From Thalassospira xianhensis MCCC 1A02616 (GTDB lineage Bacteria > Pseudomonadota > Alphaproteobacteria > Rhodospirillales > Thalassospiraceae): a stretch of DNA of 64,000 bases. The stretch lies in the NCBI RefSeq assembly GCF_003326475.1, contig NZ_JPWA01000017.1, positions 1 through 64,000 of the forward strand, written 5' to 3'. The position numbers were made by a program, and so were the translations under genes. A model generated the notes under the pieces. The model searched no databases, was not told the DNA's origin, and saw only the letters and a program-made list of their open reading frames with translations. Positions 28,187 through 38,146 of this stretch are shown in pieces. Position 1 is the first letter of the stretch. Every line of letters starts with the position of its first letter.

Positions 28187-30778
28187 TTAACGCGGCCCAT
28201 CCCCGTCCGGGTCACCCCCGGCATCGGGGATACTGCGCGCAGCCGCGTCCTTGTCGCGGTTCTCATCCTTGGCAGCGGATGGCGGTGTGGCCGGCTCGGT
28301 GCCCTCGCCATCACCTGTTTCAGCACTCGCATCAGGCACATCATCCTTCGCCTCAATCACCGGCTTGGGATCCCCCCGCCCGGCATCGCGGATGGCGGCT
28401 GCCAGTTTCTCGATATCGCGGAAATGCACATCCTGCTGCGGGAACGGGATTTCAACACCCTCGGCCCGGAACCGTTCAAGAATTTCGAACCGCACCGCAC
28501 TGCCCACCGCCAGAACATCACCGATATCACGCAGGAAATAGCGCAATTCGAAATCAAGCGAACTGGCGCCGAAATCGATAAACACCACCTGTGGCGCCGG
28601 ATAACTCAGGATTTCGCGGCGCTTATCGGCGATCTCAAGCAGGATTTCCCGCACCTTGTTGGCATCCGATCCATACGAAACCCCGATCCGGATAATCCCG
28701 CGCCCGCTGCGATCCTTAAGCGTCCAGTTCATCACCCGGTTGGAAATCAGTTCGGAGTTCGGGATCACCACCGATGACCGGTCAAAGGTTTCGATCTCGG
28801 TCGCGCGCACCCGGATATCCTTGACCAGACCCTGATCGGCCCCGACCACGATCCAGTCGCCCACCTTGATCGGCCGTTCGATCAGAAGGATCAGGCCCGA
28901 TACAAAGTTACTGACGATACTTTGCATGCCAAAACCGATACCGACCGAAATCGCACCGGCAATGATCGCAAGGTTGGACAAATCCATGCCCGCCGCCGAA
29001 ATCGCCAGCAACACCGCAAGACAGATCCCGACATAACCGAAAATCGCCGAAACCGAATGCTGCAAACCTTCGTCAAGCTTGGTATTGGGCAGAACGCGCG
29101 TATTGAGCATCCGCTGGAAAAACCGCATGACGCCCAGAACCGCCAGAAACAGCAGGATCGCAATCAGGATCGCACGGAGCGAGAAATTGATCCCGCCCAC
29201 CTGTATCCCGATAAATGCCTTTTCGGCGGCATCAATCAGATCGGCCCACGCAATATCGGTAAAGATCAGAACCGCAAGCGGCACGGCCACCGTGAACATC
29301 ACGACATCAATCGTCACGCGTAACCAGAAATAAAGCGTCCCGTGCACCGCATCGCTGGTCCCGTCATCATCGGGGGCGGATGGCCGCACCAGATAGGTAT
29401 GAACAAGCGCACGCGCATAACCGCGCAGCAGCCAGTAACTGGTGACAAACGCCATCGCCATCATCAGGTTTTCAAGGATAAAGCGCGCCAGCGCCACATA
29501 ACCAAGAATGCTGAGCACCGGCAGCAGGATCGACACGCTCCGCAATCCGCGGCGTAAACGTCTTTCAACCTTGGCCCATAATTCATGCCGGTCCGGCCCG
29601 CCATGTTCCCAGAACACGCCAAGCGAACTGACAAACAGGATGACCGAAATCAGGAAAACGTTCGAAACGCTCTGCACCAGCGCAATTTCAAGCGAGGTGC
29701 CAAGTGTCGTAGCCCCTTGCAACAGCACCAGATCGGATGCGTAAATCACCGCCGCAAACAGCGACAGAATCCCGACAACCCGCGATCCGGTCGCCGTCGT
29801 TCCGGCACGTCGCATGCCCGGTGAAAACGGTGAATAGATGCTGCGGATCGCCGCCCCGACAAACAGCAGGAACAAAAGGGCGGCAAAACACTGATAGACA
29901 AAATCGCCCATGCTGCCGACCAGAAGGTCGGGCTGCCGGTCCACCATCTGATAGGCCACCAGCAACGCAACCCCGGGCACCAGTGCAGTAAACACGAACC
30001 GCGTCCCCGATATCAGCGACACCCGGTCTTCCTTGGGGGCATTGCGCCATCGTTCCGGCAACCAGCGCAGAACAGCAACCTCGCCCCCGATCAGGGCCGC
30101 CATCACCACAAAGGCCAGCAATACCAGACCCGGCGCGATTTCCGTCAGTTGGTCGCCAATCGGCCCTTCAAGATCAAGGTCGGCATACCGGCTGCGCACC
30201 ATATCGGGCAGTTCAATGGCACCTGACCACACCTGCCCCCAGCTTTCCGCGTCCCACGGCACATCAACCCGACCCAGAATGCGGCGGGTAAATCTTTCGC
30301 GTGAAATCTGCGCCAGACGGTCGGAAATTTCGGTCGCGCGGAAATCAACCAGTTCACCCTGTTTGATCACGCCGCTGATCTCGGCGATATCCTTGTTCAG
30401 CCGCTCGCGTTCGGCGGCAACGGCGGGGGCTTCGGTTTTGCCCTCTGCCGGGGGTTCGCCCAGTTTGCCAAGTGCGGTATTCAACCGGTTCAACCGGTCC
30501 GCCGCACTTGATTGCAGGATCGCCGCTCCCTCGGTCACGGTTTCGACCTTCGACCGGCTTTCATTCAACAAACGGCCGGTAATCTCGTCCCCGGTCAGGG
30601 CCGTATCGACTTCGTCCAGACGGTCATTCCAGCCCGATATCAATTGCTGGCTTTTTTCCAGTTCAATCTTCTGGGTTTTTTCCTGCGGGGTATCCTGCGC
30701 CTGCGCGCTGCCACCAATCAGGAAGGCCGACATTATTGTCGCCATAATCCAAAACAAAATAGGACGAACTGTCGTCAT
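28187..30778 (-). CDS. Large mechanosensitive channel of the MscS family
   Basis: The 863-residue protein has a signal peptide (cleavage near SAQAQ), a periplasmic coiled-coil region (residues about 30-200), around ten membrane helices and a C-terminal MscS domain with SVGIGFGMQSIVSNFVSGLI and the pore-lining/beta domain VGDWIVVG. The tail is acidic, Pro/Asp/Glu-rich low-complexity sequence. It resembles the long MscK/YbiO-type channels that release solutes on osmotic downshock. It is divergent from the CorA/ZntB-like gene. The start at 30778 gives a proper signal sequence. Confidence 0.88.
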   Translation of the reverse strand: MTTVRPILFWIMATIMSAFLIGGSAQAQDTPQEKTQKIELEKSQQLISGWNDRLDEVDTALTGDEITGRLLNESRSKVETVTEGAAILQSSAADRLNRLNTALGKLGEPPAEGKTEAPAVAAERERLNKDIAEISGVIKQGELVDFRATEISDRLAQISRERFTRRILGRVDVPWDAESWGQVWSGAIELPDMVRSRYADLDLEGPIGDQLTEIAPGLVLLAFVVMAALIGGEVAVLRWLPERWRNAPKEDRVSLISGTRFVFTALVPGVALLVAYQMVDRQPDLLVGSMGDFVYQCFAALLFLLFVGAAIRSIYSPFSPGMRRAGTTATGSRVVGILSLFAAVIYASDLVLLQGATTLGTSLEIALVQSVSNVFLISVILFVSSLGVFWEHGGPDRHELWAKVERRLRRGLRSVSILLPVLSILGYVALARFILENLMMAMAFVTSYWLLRGYARALVHTYLVRPSAPDDDGTSDAVHGTLYFWLRVTIDVVMFTVAVPLAVLIFTDIAWADLIDAAEKAFIGIQVGGINFSLRAILIAILLFLAVLGVMRFFQRMLNTRVLPNTKLDEGLQHSVSAIFGYVGICLAVLLAISAAGMDLSNLAIIAGAISVGIGFGMQSIVSNFVSGLILLIERPIKVGDWIVVGADQGLVKDIRVRATEIETFDRSSVVIPNSELISNRVMNWTLKDRSGRGIIRIGVSYGSDANKVREILLEIADKRREILSYPAPQVVFIDFGASSLDFELRYFLRDIGDVLAVGSAVRFEILERFRAEGVEIPFPQQDVHFRDIEKLAAAIRDAGRGDPKPVIEAKDDVPDASAETGDGEGTEPATPPSAAKDENRDKDAAARSIPDAGGDPDGDGPR

Positions 30779-30956
30779 GATAGATATTCCATGCTTATCC
30801 CTGTCGGGCCGATGACCGAAACCCGTTTTTCCTGATTTGCAAACAGGTTACACTGTCCGCGATAACGAATCACGTACCGTTTCGTTCCCGAACCGGCACC
30901 ATGCCTGTCCCGGCCTTTCCGGCCCGCAAAGTAGCGCACCAGACGGAGCCCGCCCG

Positions 30957-31946
30957 ATGTCCTCATCCGCCCTGATCAATGCTTTCATCCTCGATAGTGA
31001 CGGCAAGGGAACTTCCCTTGAATGGCAGGACATCGTCAAATCCCTTCCCCAGACAGGTGAAAACCAGTTTCTATGGGTGCATCTCGACTGGATGGCGGAA
31101 GGTGTCCGGCGCTGGCTGATCGATATTGTCGGGCTCGATCCCACCATCGCCGATGGCCTGTCCACTCGCGGCACCCGGCCATCCGTCTTCTTTTACGATC
31201 ATGGCTATTCGATGAATTTGCGCGGGGTAAACCTGAATGCCGAAAATGATCCCGCCGACATGATTTCGGTGCGCTTCTGGGTATCGGGCAATATGGTCAT
31301 CACGCTGCGCAATCAGTCGCTAAAGGCGTTTGACGATATCCGAAGCGCGATCGCGCAGGACAACGCACCGCGCAATCCCGATGATTTTGTCCTGACCGTT
31401 GCCGAACGACTGATTTTCCGGGTCGATAATGTCGTGCGCGGCCTTGAAGAAAACGTCGATACCATCGAAGACGATCAGGAAGATACCCCGGAAAACAAGA
31501 CCCTGTCATTGCGCCGCCGCTGTTCGGATGTCCGCAATCAGCTTTCGCGCCTGCGCCGCCATCTGTCCCCGCAACGCGATGCGCTGGGGCAGTATGTCGA
31601 ACATAAAACCGCATGGCTTGATAAACGCTATAAACGCCGTGCGCGCTCGCTGACCGATAAAACCATCCGTCTGGTCGAAGAATTTGATTCCCTTCGCGAA
31701 CGCATCCAGATCGTCAATGAAAACATGATGGCGCTGGAAACCGAACGCATGAACCGCACCATGTACTGGCTGACGGTGATTGCCGGCTTGTTCCTGCCAA
31801 TCAGTTTCGTGACCGGCCTTCTGGGCATCAATGTCGGCGGGGTTCCGGCGGCTGAAAGCCCGTTTGGCTTTGCTGGCGTATCGCTCATTCTCGCCGCAAT
31901 CGTCGTCTTTGAAATCTGGCTGTTCAAAAAGATGCGCCTGATCTGA
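30957..31946 (+). CDS. CorA-family divalent metal transporter (ZntB-like)
   Basis: The 329-residue protein has a long cytosolic N-terminal domain and two C-terminal membrane helices. In place of the usual CorA GMN motif it has GIN (GLLGINVGGVP), as in the ZntB subgroup, which moves Zn2+ with protons. The long helix before the pore (LRERIQIVNENMMALETERM) is typical. I start at 30957 (MSSSALIN) where GGAG lies upstream; an open frame extends upstream without a ribosome site. Confidence 0.88.
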   Translation: MSSSALINAFILDSDGKGTSLEWQDIVKSLPQTGENQFLWVHLDWMAEGVRRWLIDIVGLDPTIADGLSTRGTRPSVFFYDHGYSMNLRGVNLNAENDPADMISVRFWVSGNMVITLRNQSLKAFDDIRSAIAQDNAPRNPDDFVLTVAERLIFRVDNVVRGLEENVDTIEDDQEDTPENKTLSLRRRCSDVRNQLSRLRRHLSPQRDALGQYVEHKTAWLDKRYKRRARSLTDKTIRLVEEFDSLRERIQIVNENMMALETERMNRTMYWLTVIAGLFLPISFVTGLLGINVGGVPAAESPFGFAGVSLILAAIVVFEIWLFKKMRLI

Positions 31947-32083
31947 CCATTCTTTAAATACCCCCCGATAAACAAGGGAATCACTGACAAGCGCTCAAAG
32001 AAAGCTCCCCTCACACAGCAGATTGACCCCAAAAGGAAAATGCCACGCGAGGGGAGAGTTAATGCTCTAAGGGAGGCTGAGCA

Positions 32084-33046
32084 TCAGATCGGTTGAAGAG
32101 AAAAATCACTTACTTTCTCTGGTGCGGCTGATTTCAATACATTCACCGAACGCTGAACCCCTTCCGCACATGACAGCACGGGGTCTTCATGTTCGATTGA
32201 CAGCCAACTGTCATACCCGACAAGCCGCAACCTGTAGCAAAACTCTCGCCACCAGCTTTCACCGTGACCATAACCGATGGTGATATAGGACCATGCGCGC
32301 TCGGCGACATCGATCATCGGTCCGGTATCTAGCCGTGAAATTGTTGCGGCCTTGTCGGGATTGATCCAGGTATCCTTGGCATGGACATGATGAATGGCAT
32401 CCCCGAGTGCGGATACAGCCTGCAGCGCATCAGCCCCCATCCACATCAGATGACTCGGATCAAGGTTCGCGCCAACCGATTTGCCAACTGCATCACGTAA
32501 CCGCAAAAGGGTTGGCACATTATACACCAGCTGATTTCCGTGAAGTTCGATGGCAAACTTGTCGATGCCAAGCTCCCTGCCACTGTCGACAAGTTTGCGC
32601 CAGTACGGCAGCAAAACCTCATTCCACTGCCAGGCAAGTATTTCACTCGTCTCCGGTGGCCATGCGGAAATAATCCAGTTCGGGCTCTTGTCCGTCGGTG
32701 CCCCGGCCGGAAGACCAGACATCAGGCAAACTTTGCTGCACTCCAGTTCAGAGGCGAGCCTGATTGTCTTCTCGACCACGGATGATTGGCGTTGTCCGTC
32801 CGTTGGGTGCAATTGATTGCCGTTGCAGTTCAACGCAATGAGACTCAAACCGCGACTGGTAATCGCGTTCATGAATCGTTTGCGTGCGTCAGAACTCGCC
32901 AGCATCGCGTCCAAATCCATATGTGGCGCGGACGACCAGTTGCCCGTGTTGATTTCAACACCTTCTATTCCCATTCCCGCGATTGTATCCAGCGCCGTTT
33001 CAAACGGTTGATTGGACAAAGAGTCTGACACGATCCCGATTTTCAT
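32084..33046 (-). CDS. Sugar phosphate isomerase/epimerase family protein
   Basis: A 320-residue xylose-isomerase-like TIM-barrel protein. Its metal-binding acidic/His residues appear in FAIELHGNQLVYN, GANLDPSHLMWMG, IHHVHAKD and SIEHEDPVL. Such enzymes isomerise or dehydrate sugars and inositols (IolE-like). I start at 33046, where GAGGAT lies upstream; an earlier in-frame ATG at 33064 overlaps the previous stop. It is the last gene of the ABC sugar operon. Confidence 0.85.
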   Translation of the reverse strand: MKIGIVSDSLSNQPFETALDTIAGMGIEGVEINTGNWSSAPHMDLDAMLASSDARKRFMNAITSRGLSLIALNCNGNQLHPTDGQRQSSVVEKTIRLASELECSKVCLMSGLPAGAPTDKSPNWIISAWPPETSEILAWQWNEVLLPYWRKLVDSGRELGIDKFAIELHGNQLVYNVPTLLRLRDAVGKSVGANLDPSHLMWMGADALQAVSALGDAIHHVHAKDTWINPDKAATISRLDTGPMIDVAERAWSYITIGYGHGESWWREFCYRLRLVGYDSWLSIEHEDPVLSCAEGVQRSVNVLKSAAPEKVSDFSLQPI

Positions 33047-33060
33047 TTTTGTATCCTCAT

Positions 33061-34059
33061 TCAAAGCGCAATGGTGCGACCGGTTTCAAGAGACTGATAG
33101 GCCGCCTCGGCAAGCAGCAAAGCTTTGCGCCCATCTTCACCGGATGGTGCCGGCGCAACTTCGCCCTTCAGAACACGGACAAATTCTTTCCATTCTTCGG
33201 CATAGGATTCCGCATAGCGTTCAAGGAAAAAGAACAGTGGCTTTTCACGTGTAACGCCGTCCTCACGTTCCTGCACAAGCATGGTTTTGGGGACATTCTC
33301 CGTGCGCAAGGTACCAAGCGAACCGTGGGCCTCGACACGTTGATCGTATCCAAAGGACGCACGCCGCGAATTGGTGATGACGGCAATTTTACCGCTGGCT
33401 GTCTGCAAGGTTACAGATGCCGTATCAATGTCACCCTCCGCCTTGATAGCAGGGTCCGTTAGCGTCGATGCCAGAGCAGTCACACGTACCGGCTCTTCGC
33501 CCAGAATGAAGCGTGCCATATCGAAATCGTGAATTGTCATATCGCGGAACATACCACCCGATACTTTGATATAGTCGATGGGCAACGCACCCGGATCCTT
33601 TGAAACAACGGTGACCAGTTCCAGATCACCAATCACCCCCGCATCAAGCCGGCGTTTCAATTCCGCGACTGCCGGATCAAACCTGCGATTAAATGCGACA
33701 AAGAGCCTGTTTTCCTGTCCTTTGATCGCCTCAAGCGTGGCATTCACGCGACTGATGGACAGATCAACCGGTTTTTCGCAAAACACTGCTTTGCCCGCGC
33801 GTATCCCGCGTTCAATTAAATCCGCATGCGTGCTGGTAGCCGAGGCGATTACGATTGCATCAATATCGCTGCTCGACAGGGCATCTTCCAAAGAACGTAC
33901 CGAGGCCCCGTAAGCTTCTGCAAGTTGCCGGGCAATCCCTTCCTGCGGGTCCACGACAATGGACAACCTTGATAAGGGATGGGCGGCGATATTTGCAGCA
34001 TGCACCTGCCCAATTCGGCCTGCGCCCAAAAGCGCAATATTATAAATTTTGTCCGTCAT
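33061..34059 (-). CDS. Gfo/Idh/MocA-family oxidoreductase (inositol 2-dehydrogenase-like)
   Basis: The 332-residue protein has an N-terminal NAD(P)-binding Rossmann fold (IALLGAGRIGQVHAANIAAH), the family motif EKPVDLS and the C-terminal substrate domain with RDMTIHDFDMARFILGEEP. Closest in style to inositol 2-dehydrogenase (IolG), it would oxidise a cyclitol or sugar imported by the neighbouring ABC transporter. The start at 34059 gives the normal N-terminus; the frame stays open for 110 codons upstream over the permease gene but that is a shadow. Confidence 0.88.
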   Translation of the reverse strand: MTDKIYNIALLGAGRIGQVHAANIAAHPLSRLSIVVDPQEGIARQLAEAYGASVRSLEDALSSSDIDAIVIASATSTHADLIERGIRAGKAVFCEKPVDLSISRVNATLEAIKGQENRLFVAFNRRFDPAVAELKRRLDAGVIGDLELVTVVSKDPGALPIDYIKVSGGMFRDMTIHDFDMARFILGEEPVRVTALASTLTDPAIKAEGDIDTASVTLQTASGKIAVITNSRRASFGYDQRVEAHGSLGTLRTENVPKTMLVQEREDGVTREKPLFFFLERYAESYAEEWKEFVRVLKGEVAPAPSGEDGRKALLLAEAAYQSLETGRTIAL

Positions 34060-34082
34060 GTTTTTAGATTTCCGAGTTGAGA

Positions 34083-35057
34083 TTAGTTTTTCAAAGACCA
34101 ACGGCGCAGTGTTCGGTCGCCCAGTGCTGCAAAAACAACAATCAGGCCAAGAAGAAAAATGAACCATTGCGGGCGAACACCGGTCACCACGAGATAGGAT
34201 TGAACCGAAGACAACACGAACGCGCCCAAAACAGCTCCGGGCAGCGATATGCGACCACCAGCAAGAACACATCCGCCAAGCACGCAGGCCGCAATTGCCT
34301 GAAGTTCCATCAATCGGCCCATGGAGCCATCGGCGAAGCCAAGCTTGCTGGCCTCGAGGGTCCCGGCAAAGGCGGCAAGCACACCACAAACAATAAAAGC
34401 CGAGAGTTTTATGCGTTCGACACGAACACCGCGCGAATGTGCGCTGGCGGCGGAGCCCCCGACAGCCAGAAGCCGATTACCCCAAGGCGTCATTTTCAGA
34501 GCAATCAGCAAAACTGCCAGTCCGGCCACCAACCAGTAGAACCCGGTATTGATGCCTAGGAACTCGGTTCCCCCAAGAACGGAGTACGAAAATCCATCCC
34601 GCTCCTTGTAAGGGACCGAGAATGAAAATCCGTCTGTCAGCGCAATTGCCAGCCCCCTGAAGATCATCAGAGAACCAAGCGTGATGATCAGCGACGGGGT
34701 TTTGGTACGGGTTACCAAAATGCCATTGAAGGCCCCGATCAAAGCACCTGCGCCGATGGCAAGAAGCGCGGCAAAGACAGGATCAATGCGCACGGCAAAC
34801 CACAGATAAATCAGGGCACCTATGCCAAAGGTTGATCCCACCGAAATATCGATCTCACCCGTTCCGATCACCAGCGCAACGCCAAGCGTCATCAACCCCA
34901 ACGTGGCAGTTACCTGAAGGATGGTGCCAATATTATAGGCATTGGCCCATCGTCCCTCGGACGTAAGGGTAAACAGCAACACCAGACACAGGGAAATGAC
35001 CAGAATACCGATCTCGGTATGACGCCTTACGAGACGTTTGATTTCGCTCTTCAGCAT
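34083..35057 (-). CDS. Sugar ABC transporter permease (RbsC-like), second
   Basis: The 324-residue membrane protein has about nine to ten helices and the conserved signatures of the branched-chain/ribose permease group: LVIGTGEIDISVGSTFGI, GALIGAFNGILV and SLIITLGSLMIFRGLA. Its ATG overlaps the ATPase stop codon as TGATG, so the two are translationally coupled. With the permease at 35851 it probably forms a heterodimeric channel. Confidence 0.9.
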   Translation of the reverse strand: MLKSEIKRLVRRHTEIGILVISLCLVLLFTLTSEGRWANAYNIGTILQVTATLGLMTLGVALVIGTGEIDISVGSTFGIGALIYLWFAVRIDPVFAALLAIGAGALIGAFNGILVTRTKTPSLIITLGSLMIFRGLAIALTDGFSFSVPYKERDGFSYSVLGGTEFLGINTGFYWLVAGLAVLLIALKMTPWGNRLLAVGGSAASAHSRGVRVERIKLSAFIVCGVLAAFAGTLEASKLGFADGSMGRLMELQAIAACVLGGCVLAGGRISLPGAVLGAFVLSSVQSYLVVTGVRPQWFIFLLGLIVVFAALGDRTLRRWSLKN

Positions 35058-35833
35058 CAGACCGCATCCCGTTTTTCGACAATGCGCCCACCCTGGCGAA
35101 TGACTTCCTCCAGTGCCTCGGCAGACATTGTCTCAGTGGATGCGTCTTCTATTTTTTCGCCGTTCTCCATAATCACGATACGATCAGCCAGCCTGTGGAC
35201 CTGAAAGATGTCGTGGGTGATATAGATCACCAACAACCCTTGATCGCGCAATTGAAGCGCCAGTTCGTTGACATGCTCGCGTTCGCGGACCGAAAGATGG
35301 TTTGTCGGCTCATCCATGATCACAACACGGTTCTTGAATTCCACGGCCCGGCCAATTTTGACCGACTGACGTTCCCCACCTGACAGGCGTTCGACCTCAT
35401 CATCAACCGAGACATTTTCACGAAGACCGAATTGCCTTATCACTCTGCCGCTCATCTCGCGCATCTTCGCAAAATCAAGCAGCGGCAAACCGCAGAACCG
35501 TTTCACAGGCTCTCGCCCAAGATAAAAGTTGCGTGCAATGGACAGGTTGTCGCAAAGCCCGACGGACTGCTGGATTGTTTCAATTCCCTGATCTATGGCC
35601 AGTTTTGGATGAAACGTCTTCACACGGGTTCCATCGAAATAAACTTCACCGGCAGAAGGGGTGTGGATACCGCAAAGGACACGGATCAATGTGGTTTTAC
35701 CCGCACCATTGTCCCCGACAAGCCCCACCAATTCCCCTGCATGAAAGTCTACGGACACATTTTTAAGTGCGTGAAAAGCACCGAAATGAAGGTCCAGATT
35801 CTTGATCTGGATAAGGGGTGTTTGTTTGTTCAT
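35057..35833 (-). CDS. Sugar ABC transporter ATP-binding protein
   Basis: A single-cassette ATPase of 258 residues: Walker A GDNGAGKTT (40-48), Q-loop region (IETIQQSVGL), signature LSGGERQ, Walker B VVIMDEPTNHLS and the H-loop (IYITHD). Ribose-type importers usually have a double-length RbsA; this one is half-length like FrcA. I start at 35833 (MNKQTPL) where GGAGGAAAC precedes it. It drives the two adjacent permeases. Confidence 0.92.
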   Translation of the reverse strand: MNKQTPLIQIKNLDLHFGAFHALKNVSVDFHAGELVGLVGDNGAGKTTLIRVLCGIHTPSAGEVYFDGTRVKTFHPKLAIDQGIETIQQSVGLCDNLSIARNFYLGREPVKRFCGLPLLDFAKMREMSGRVIRQFGLRENVSVDDEVERLSGGERQSVKIGRAVEFKNRVVIMDEPTNHLSVREREHVNELALQLRDQGLLVIYITHDIFQVHRLADRIVIMENGEKIEDASTETMSAEALEEVIRQGGRIVEKRDAV

Positions 35834-35850
35834 TGTTTCCTCCTTCCCGG

Positions 35851-36816
35851 TCACAGACTATGTCCGGCCGCGCGCGCCAGTTTCTGGTTGAAAATGACGG
35901 CGATAATCAAAACGATCCCGACAAAGGTCATGAACCACGAGGATGGAGCGCCCAGCGCAATCAGCTCATATCGGAAACTCACAACGATCAGCGCGCCAAG
36001 AACGGCACCAAGCAAGGACCCGCGCCCCCCCGATAGAAGACAGCCGCCAATAACGGCTGCGGCGATTGCCTCCAGCTCCAGCAATTCTCCGAGTGTGACA
36101 TGGGTTTGAGGACGGTCTGCAAGGGTCACAATCCCGGCAAAACCGGCAAGCAGCGAACAGATCACAAAGGCGATCGTTTTGGTCCTGTCTGTTTGAACAC
36201 CTTGGGATTTGGCGCTGTCGAGATCACCGCCAGCCGCCAGCAAATGGTTCCCGAACTTCGTTCTCCATAGCAGAACGCTTAGAATTGCAAGAAGCACAAG
36301 CAGCCAGAAAAGCGAGGCTTCAAGCCCCAGAAACTCCCCACCCAGCATTCGGGTGATCCAATGTGATCTGGCTTCTTCCGGAAATGCGCGGACCGAACCG
36401 CCCGTCCAGACATAAATGATCCCGCGGACAGTAAACAAACCACCCAGCGTGACAATCATCGACGGCAGGGCGCCTTTCAGTACGGCCATTGCCTGAAGAA
36501 AACCGATCAATGCCGAAATCAGAAGTGCCGCAACAATCGCGCCCGGAACACCGAGGCCGGGTTGCAATGTGATGAAGGCGATACCCGCAAGGCCATAAAC
36601 CGATCCAACAGACAGATCGATTTCCTTGGACATGATGACCAATGCCTGGCCCATCGCGATCAACCCCAATATCGAGGCAAAGTGCAGCACGTTGGTGACG
36701 GTCTGAACTGTCCACCAGCCGTCAAAATCAATGACCGTAAAGACGGACAGCATTAACGCGACACCGACGACAGCACCAAAACCGGCACCGCGAGAAAGAG
36801 AGGTCGGAAAAAACAT
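35851..36816 (-). CDS. Sugar ABC transporter permease (RbsC-like), first
   Basis: The 321-residue membrane protein carries the same signatures as the second permease: LVIMSKEIDLSVGSVYGLAG and SMIVTLGGLFTVRGII, with about ten helices. It starts 115 bases after the binding-protein gene and ends 17 bases before the ATPase start. Two different permease genes in one operon suggest a heteromeric transporter. Confidence 0.9.
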   Translation of the reverse strand: MFFPTSLSRGAGFGAVVGVALMLSVFTVIDFDGWWTVQTVTNVLHFASILGLIAMGQALVIMSKEIDLSVGSVYGLAGIAFITLQPGLGVPGAIVAALLISALIGFLQAMAVLKGALPSMIVTLGGLFTVRGIIYVWTGGSVRAFPEEARSHWITRMLGGEFLGLEASLFWLLVLLAILSVLLWRTKFGNHLLAAGGDLDSAKSQGVQTDRTKTIAFVICSLLAGFAGIVTLADRPQTHVTLGELLELEAIAAAVIGGCLLSGGRGSLLGAVLGALIVVSFRYELIALGAPSSWFMTFVGIVLIIAVIFNQKLARAAGHSL

Positions 36817-36931
36817 GGAAACTTACTTTCGGCACATTACCTGTGGCTGGACATTCGAACACACGTATCGGGCATCATCCGGACCGAAACGGCACGAGCT
36901 GGCAGTTTCGGTCCGGCGCTATCATGCTCGG

Positions 36932-37951
36932 TTACCAGGTGTTCTGTTCGTCGTACGCATCGCCGAAAATATTGCGTACCAAGCCTTCCCAGTGATCAAT
37001 GTTCTCGATGTCGACAACGATCGGGCCGGTCAGGATATCAGACTGCGGCTCATACCCCAGTTCATGCTTCCAATAGAGCCATTCCATTGGCGCATAGCCC
37101 TGCAACCAGAAGCCCTGACTGTTGGTCGCCAGAACATGCCCCGCCTTAATACCAGCCAAGGCAACCGGGCTCGCATCCACCGTAATGATGGTCACGCCCT
37201 TGTCATCGACATCAGGAGAAAGCCCCATATCGTTTGCAACACCCCAGGCCCAGGGAGCAGACCAGCTTGCAACAGTGAAAATGTAGTTGGTGTCAGGGTT
37301 GGCCTGAAGATATGACTGCAAGGTATTGCGTGCAGTCGCTGGCTCTGCGGAAATAAACAGCTCCTCAAACTCTGCCCCGGCGGCCTCCATGGCATCCTTC
37401 ATGCCGGCACAACGGGCCTTCAGCCCCTGATGGGCGGAGTCATGAGTTGCGCAAACTACGCGTTTGGGGGCCGGCAGGTCGGCTCGGGAAAGCGCATATT
37501 CGCCCAGCTTCTTGCCGGTAAGATATTCATCACCACCGACATAGGTAAGATAGGGAATACGTTCGCCTTCCGGGCGGGGATCCGGAATGTTGAAAGCAAC
37601 AACCGGGATGCCCTGTTCAATTGCTTTGCGCAGTGGCACTTCAAACGCATCGGTACTGACAATGGGCACCGCGATGCCGTCCGGCTTCGTGGCAATTACC
37701 TGTTCAAGCAGTCGCACATGCTCCTGAACCGAGTAGTTATTGGTCGAGATATATTCCGTTTTGACGTTCGGATACTTTTTCTCGAACTCCTCAAGCGAGA
37801 GCGTCAGCCATTTCATATTCGGATCGTTTGATCCGATATGCGACACCATAACAAAGCGATAGTTGTTTTCGGACTCTTGGGCCGTTGCTGTTTGCGGTGC
37901 TGCCATTGCCAGCATGGCACACGCTGCCAGCGCATTTATAACCTTTTTCAT
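36932..37951 (-). CDS. Periplasmic sugar-binding protein (RbsB-like)
   Basis: The 339-residue precursor has a signal peptide (cleavage near ATA|QES). The mature protein follows the pattern of type I periplasmic binding proteins: YRFVMVSHIGSNDPNMKWL, KPDGIAVPIVSTDAFE, GIPVVAFNIPDP, GVTIITVDASPVALAGIKAG and ATNSQGFWLQGYAPMEWLYW. It is the first gene of the operon, as is usual for the most expressed component. The ligand (a pentose, hexose or cyclitol) cannot be told. Confidence 0.9.
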   Translation of the reverse strand: MKKVINALAACAMLAMAAPQTATAQESENNYRFVMVSHIGSNDPNMKWLTLSLEEFEKKYPNVKTEYISTNNYSVQEHVRLLEQVIATKPDGIAVPIVSTDAFEVPLRKAIEQGIPVVAFNIPDPRPEGERIPYLTYVGGDEYLTGKKLGEYALSRADLPAPKRVVCATHDSAHQGLKARCAGMKDAMEAAGAEFEELFISAEPATARNTLQSYLQANPDTNYIFTVASWSAPWAWGVANDMGLSPDVDDKGVTIITVDASPVALAGIKAGHVLATNSQGFWLQGYAPMEWLYWKHELGYEPQSDILTGPIVVDIENIDHWEGLVRNIFGDAYDEQNTW

Positions 37952-38040
37952 GTTGGTATCCTCCCGATATTTGATTTTTATTGATGGATAACGAAGACAT
38001 CAAAACACATCTTTAAAAATCAAATAATCAGAAAATCGCT

Positions 38041-38105
38041 CTATTTTGATTGAAATCACATCAAAATAGAGCCGATATTTGGTCCCACGCTATATCGAAT
38101 CGATA
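38041..38105. promoter_or_regulatory. Operator-like inverted repeats between the ABC operon and its regulator
   Basis: CTATTTTGAT-N9-ATCAAAATAG (38041-38069) is a perfect 10-bp inverted repeat. A second palindrome, TATCGA-A-TCGATA, lies at 38093-38105. The spacing and position between divergent genes fit LacI-family binding sites. Confidence 0.65.
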
Positions 38106-38146
38106 TTCACATTGACGTGATGTTAGTTTCAGGAATAATCCATCAA

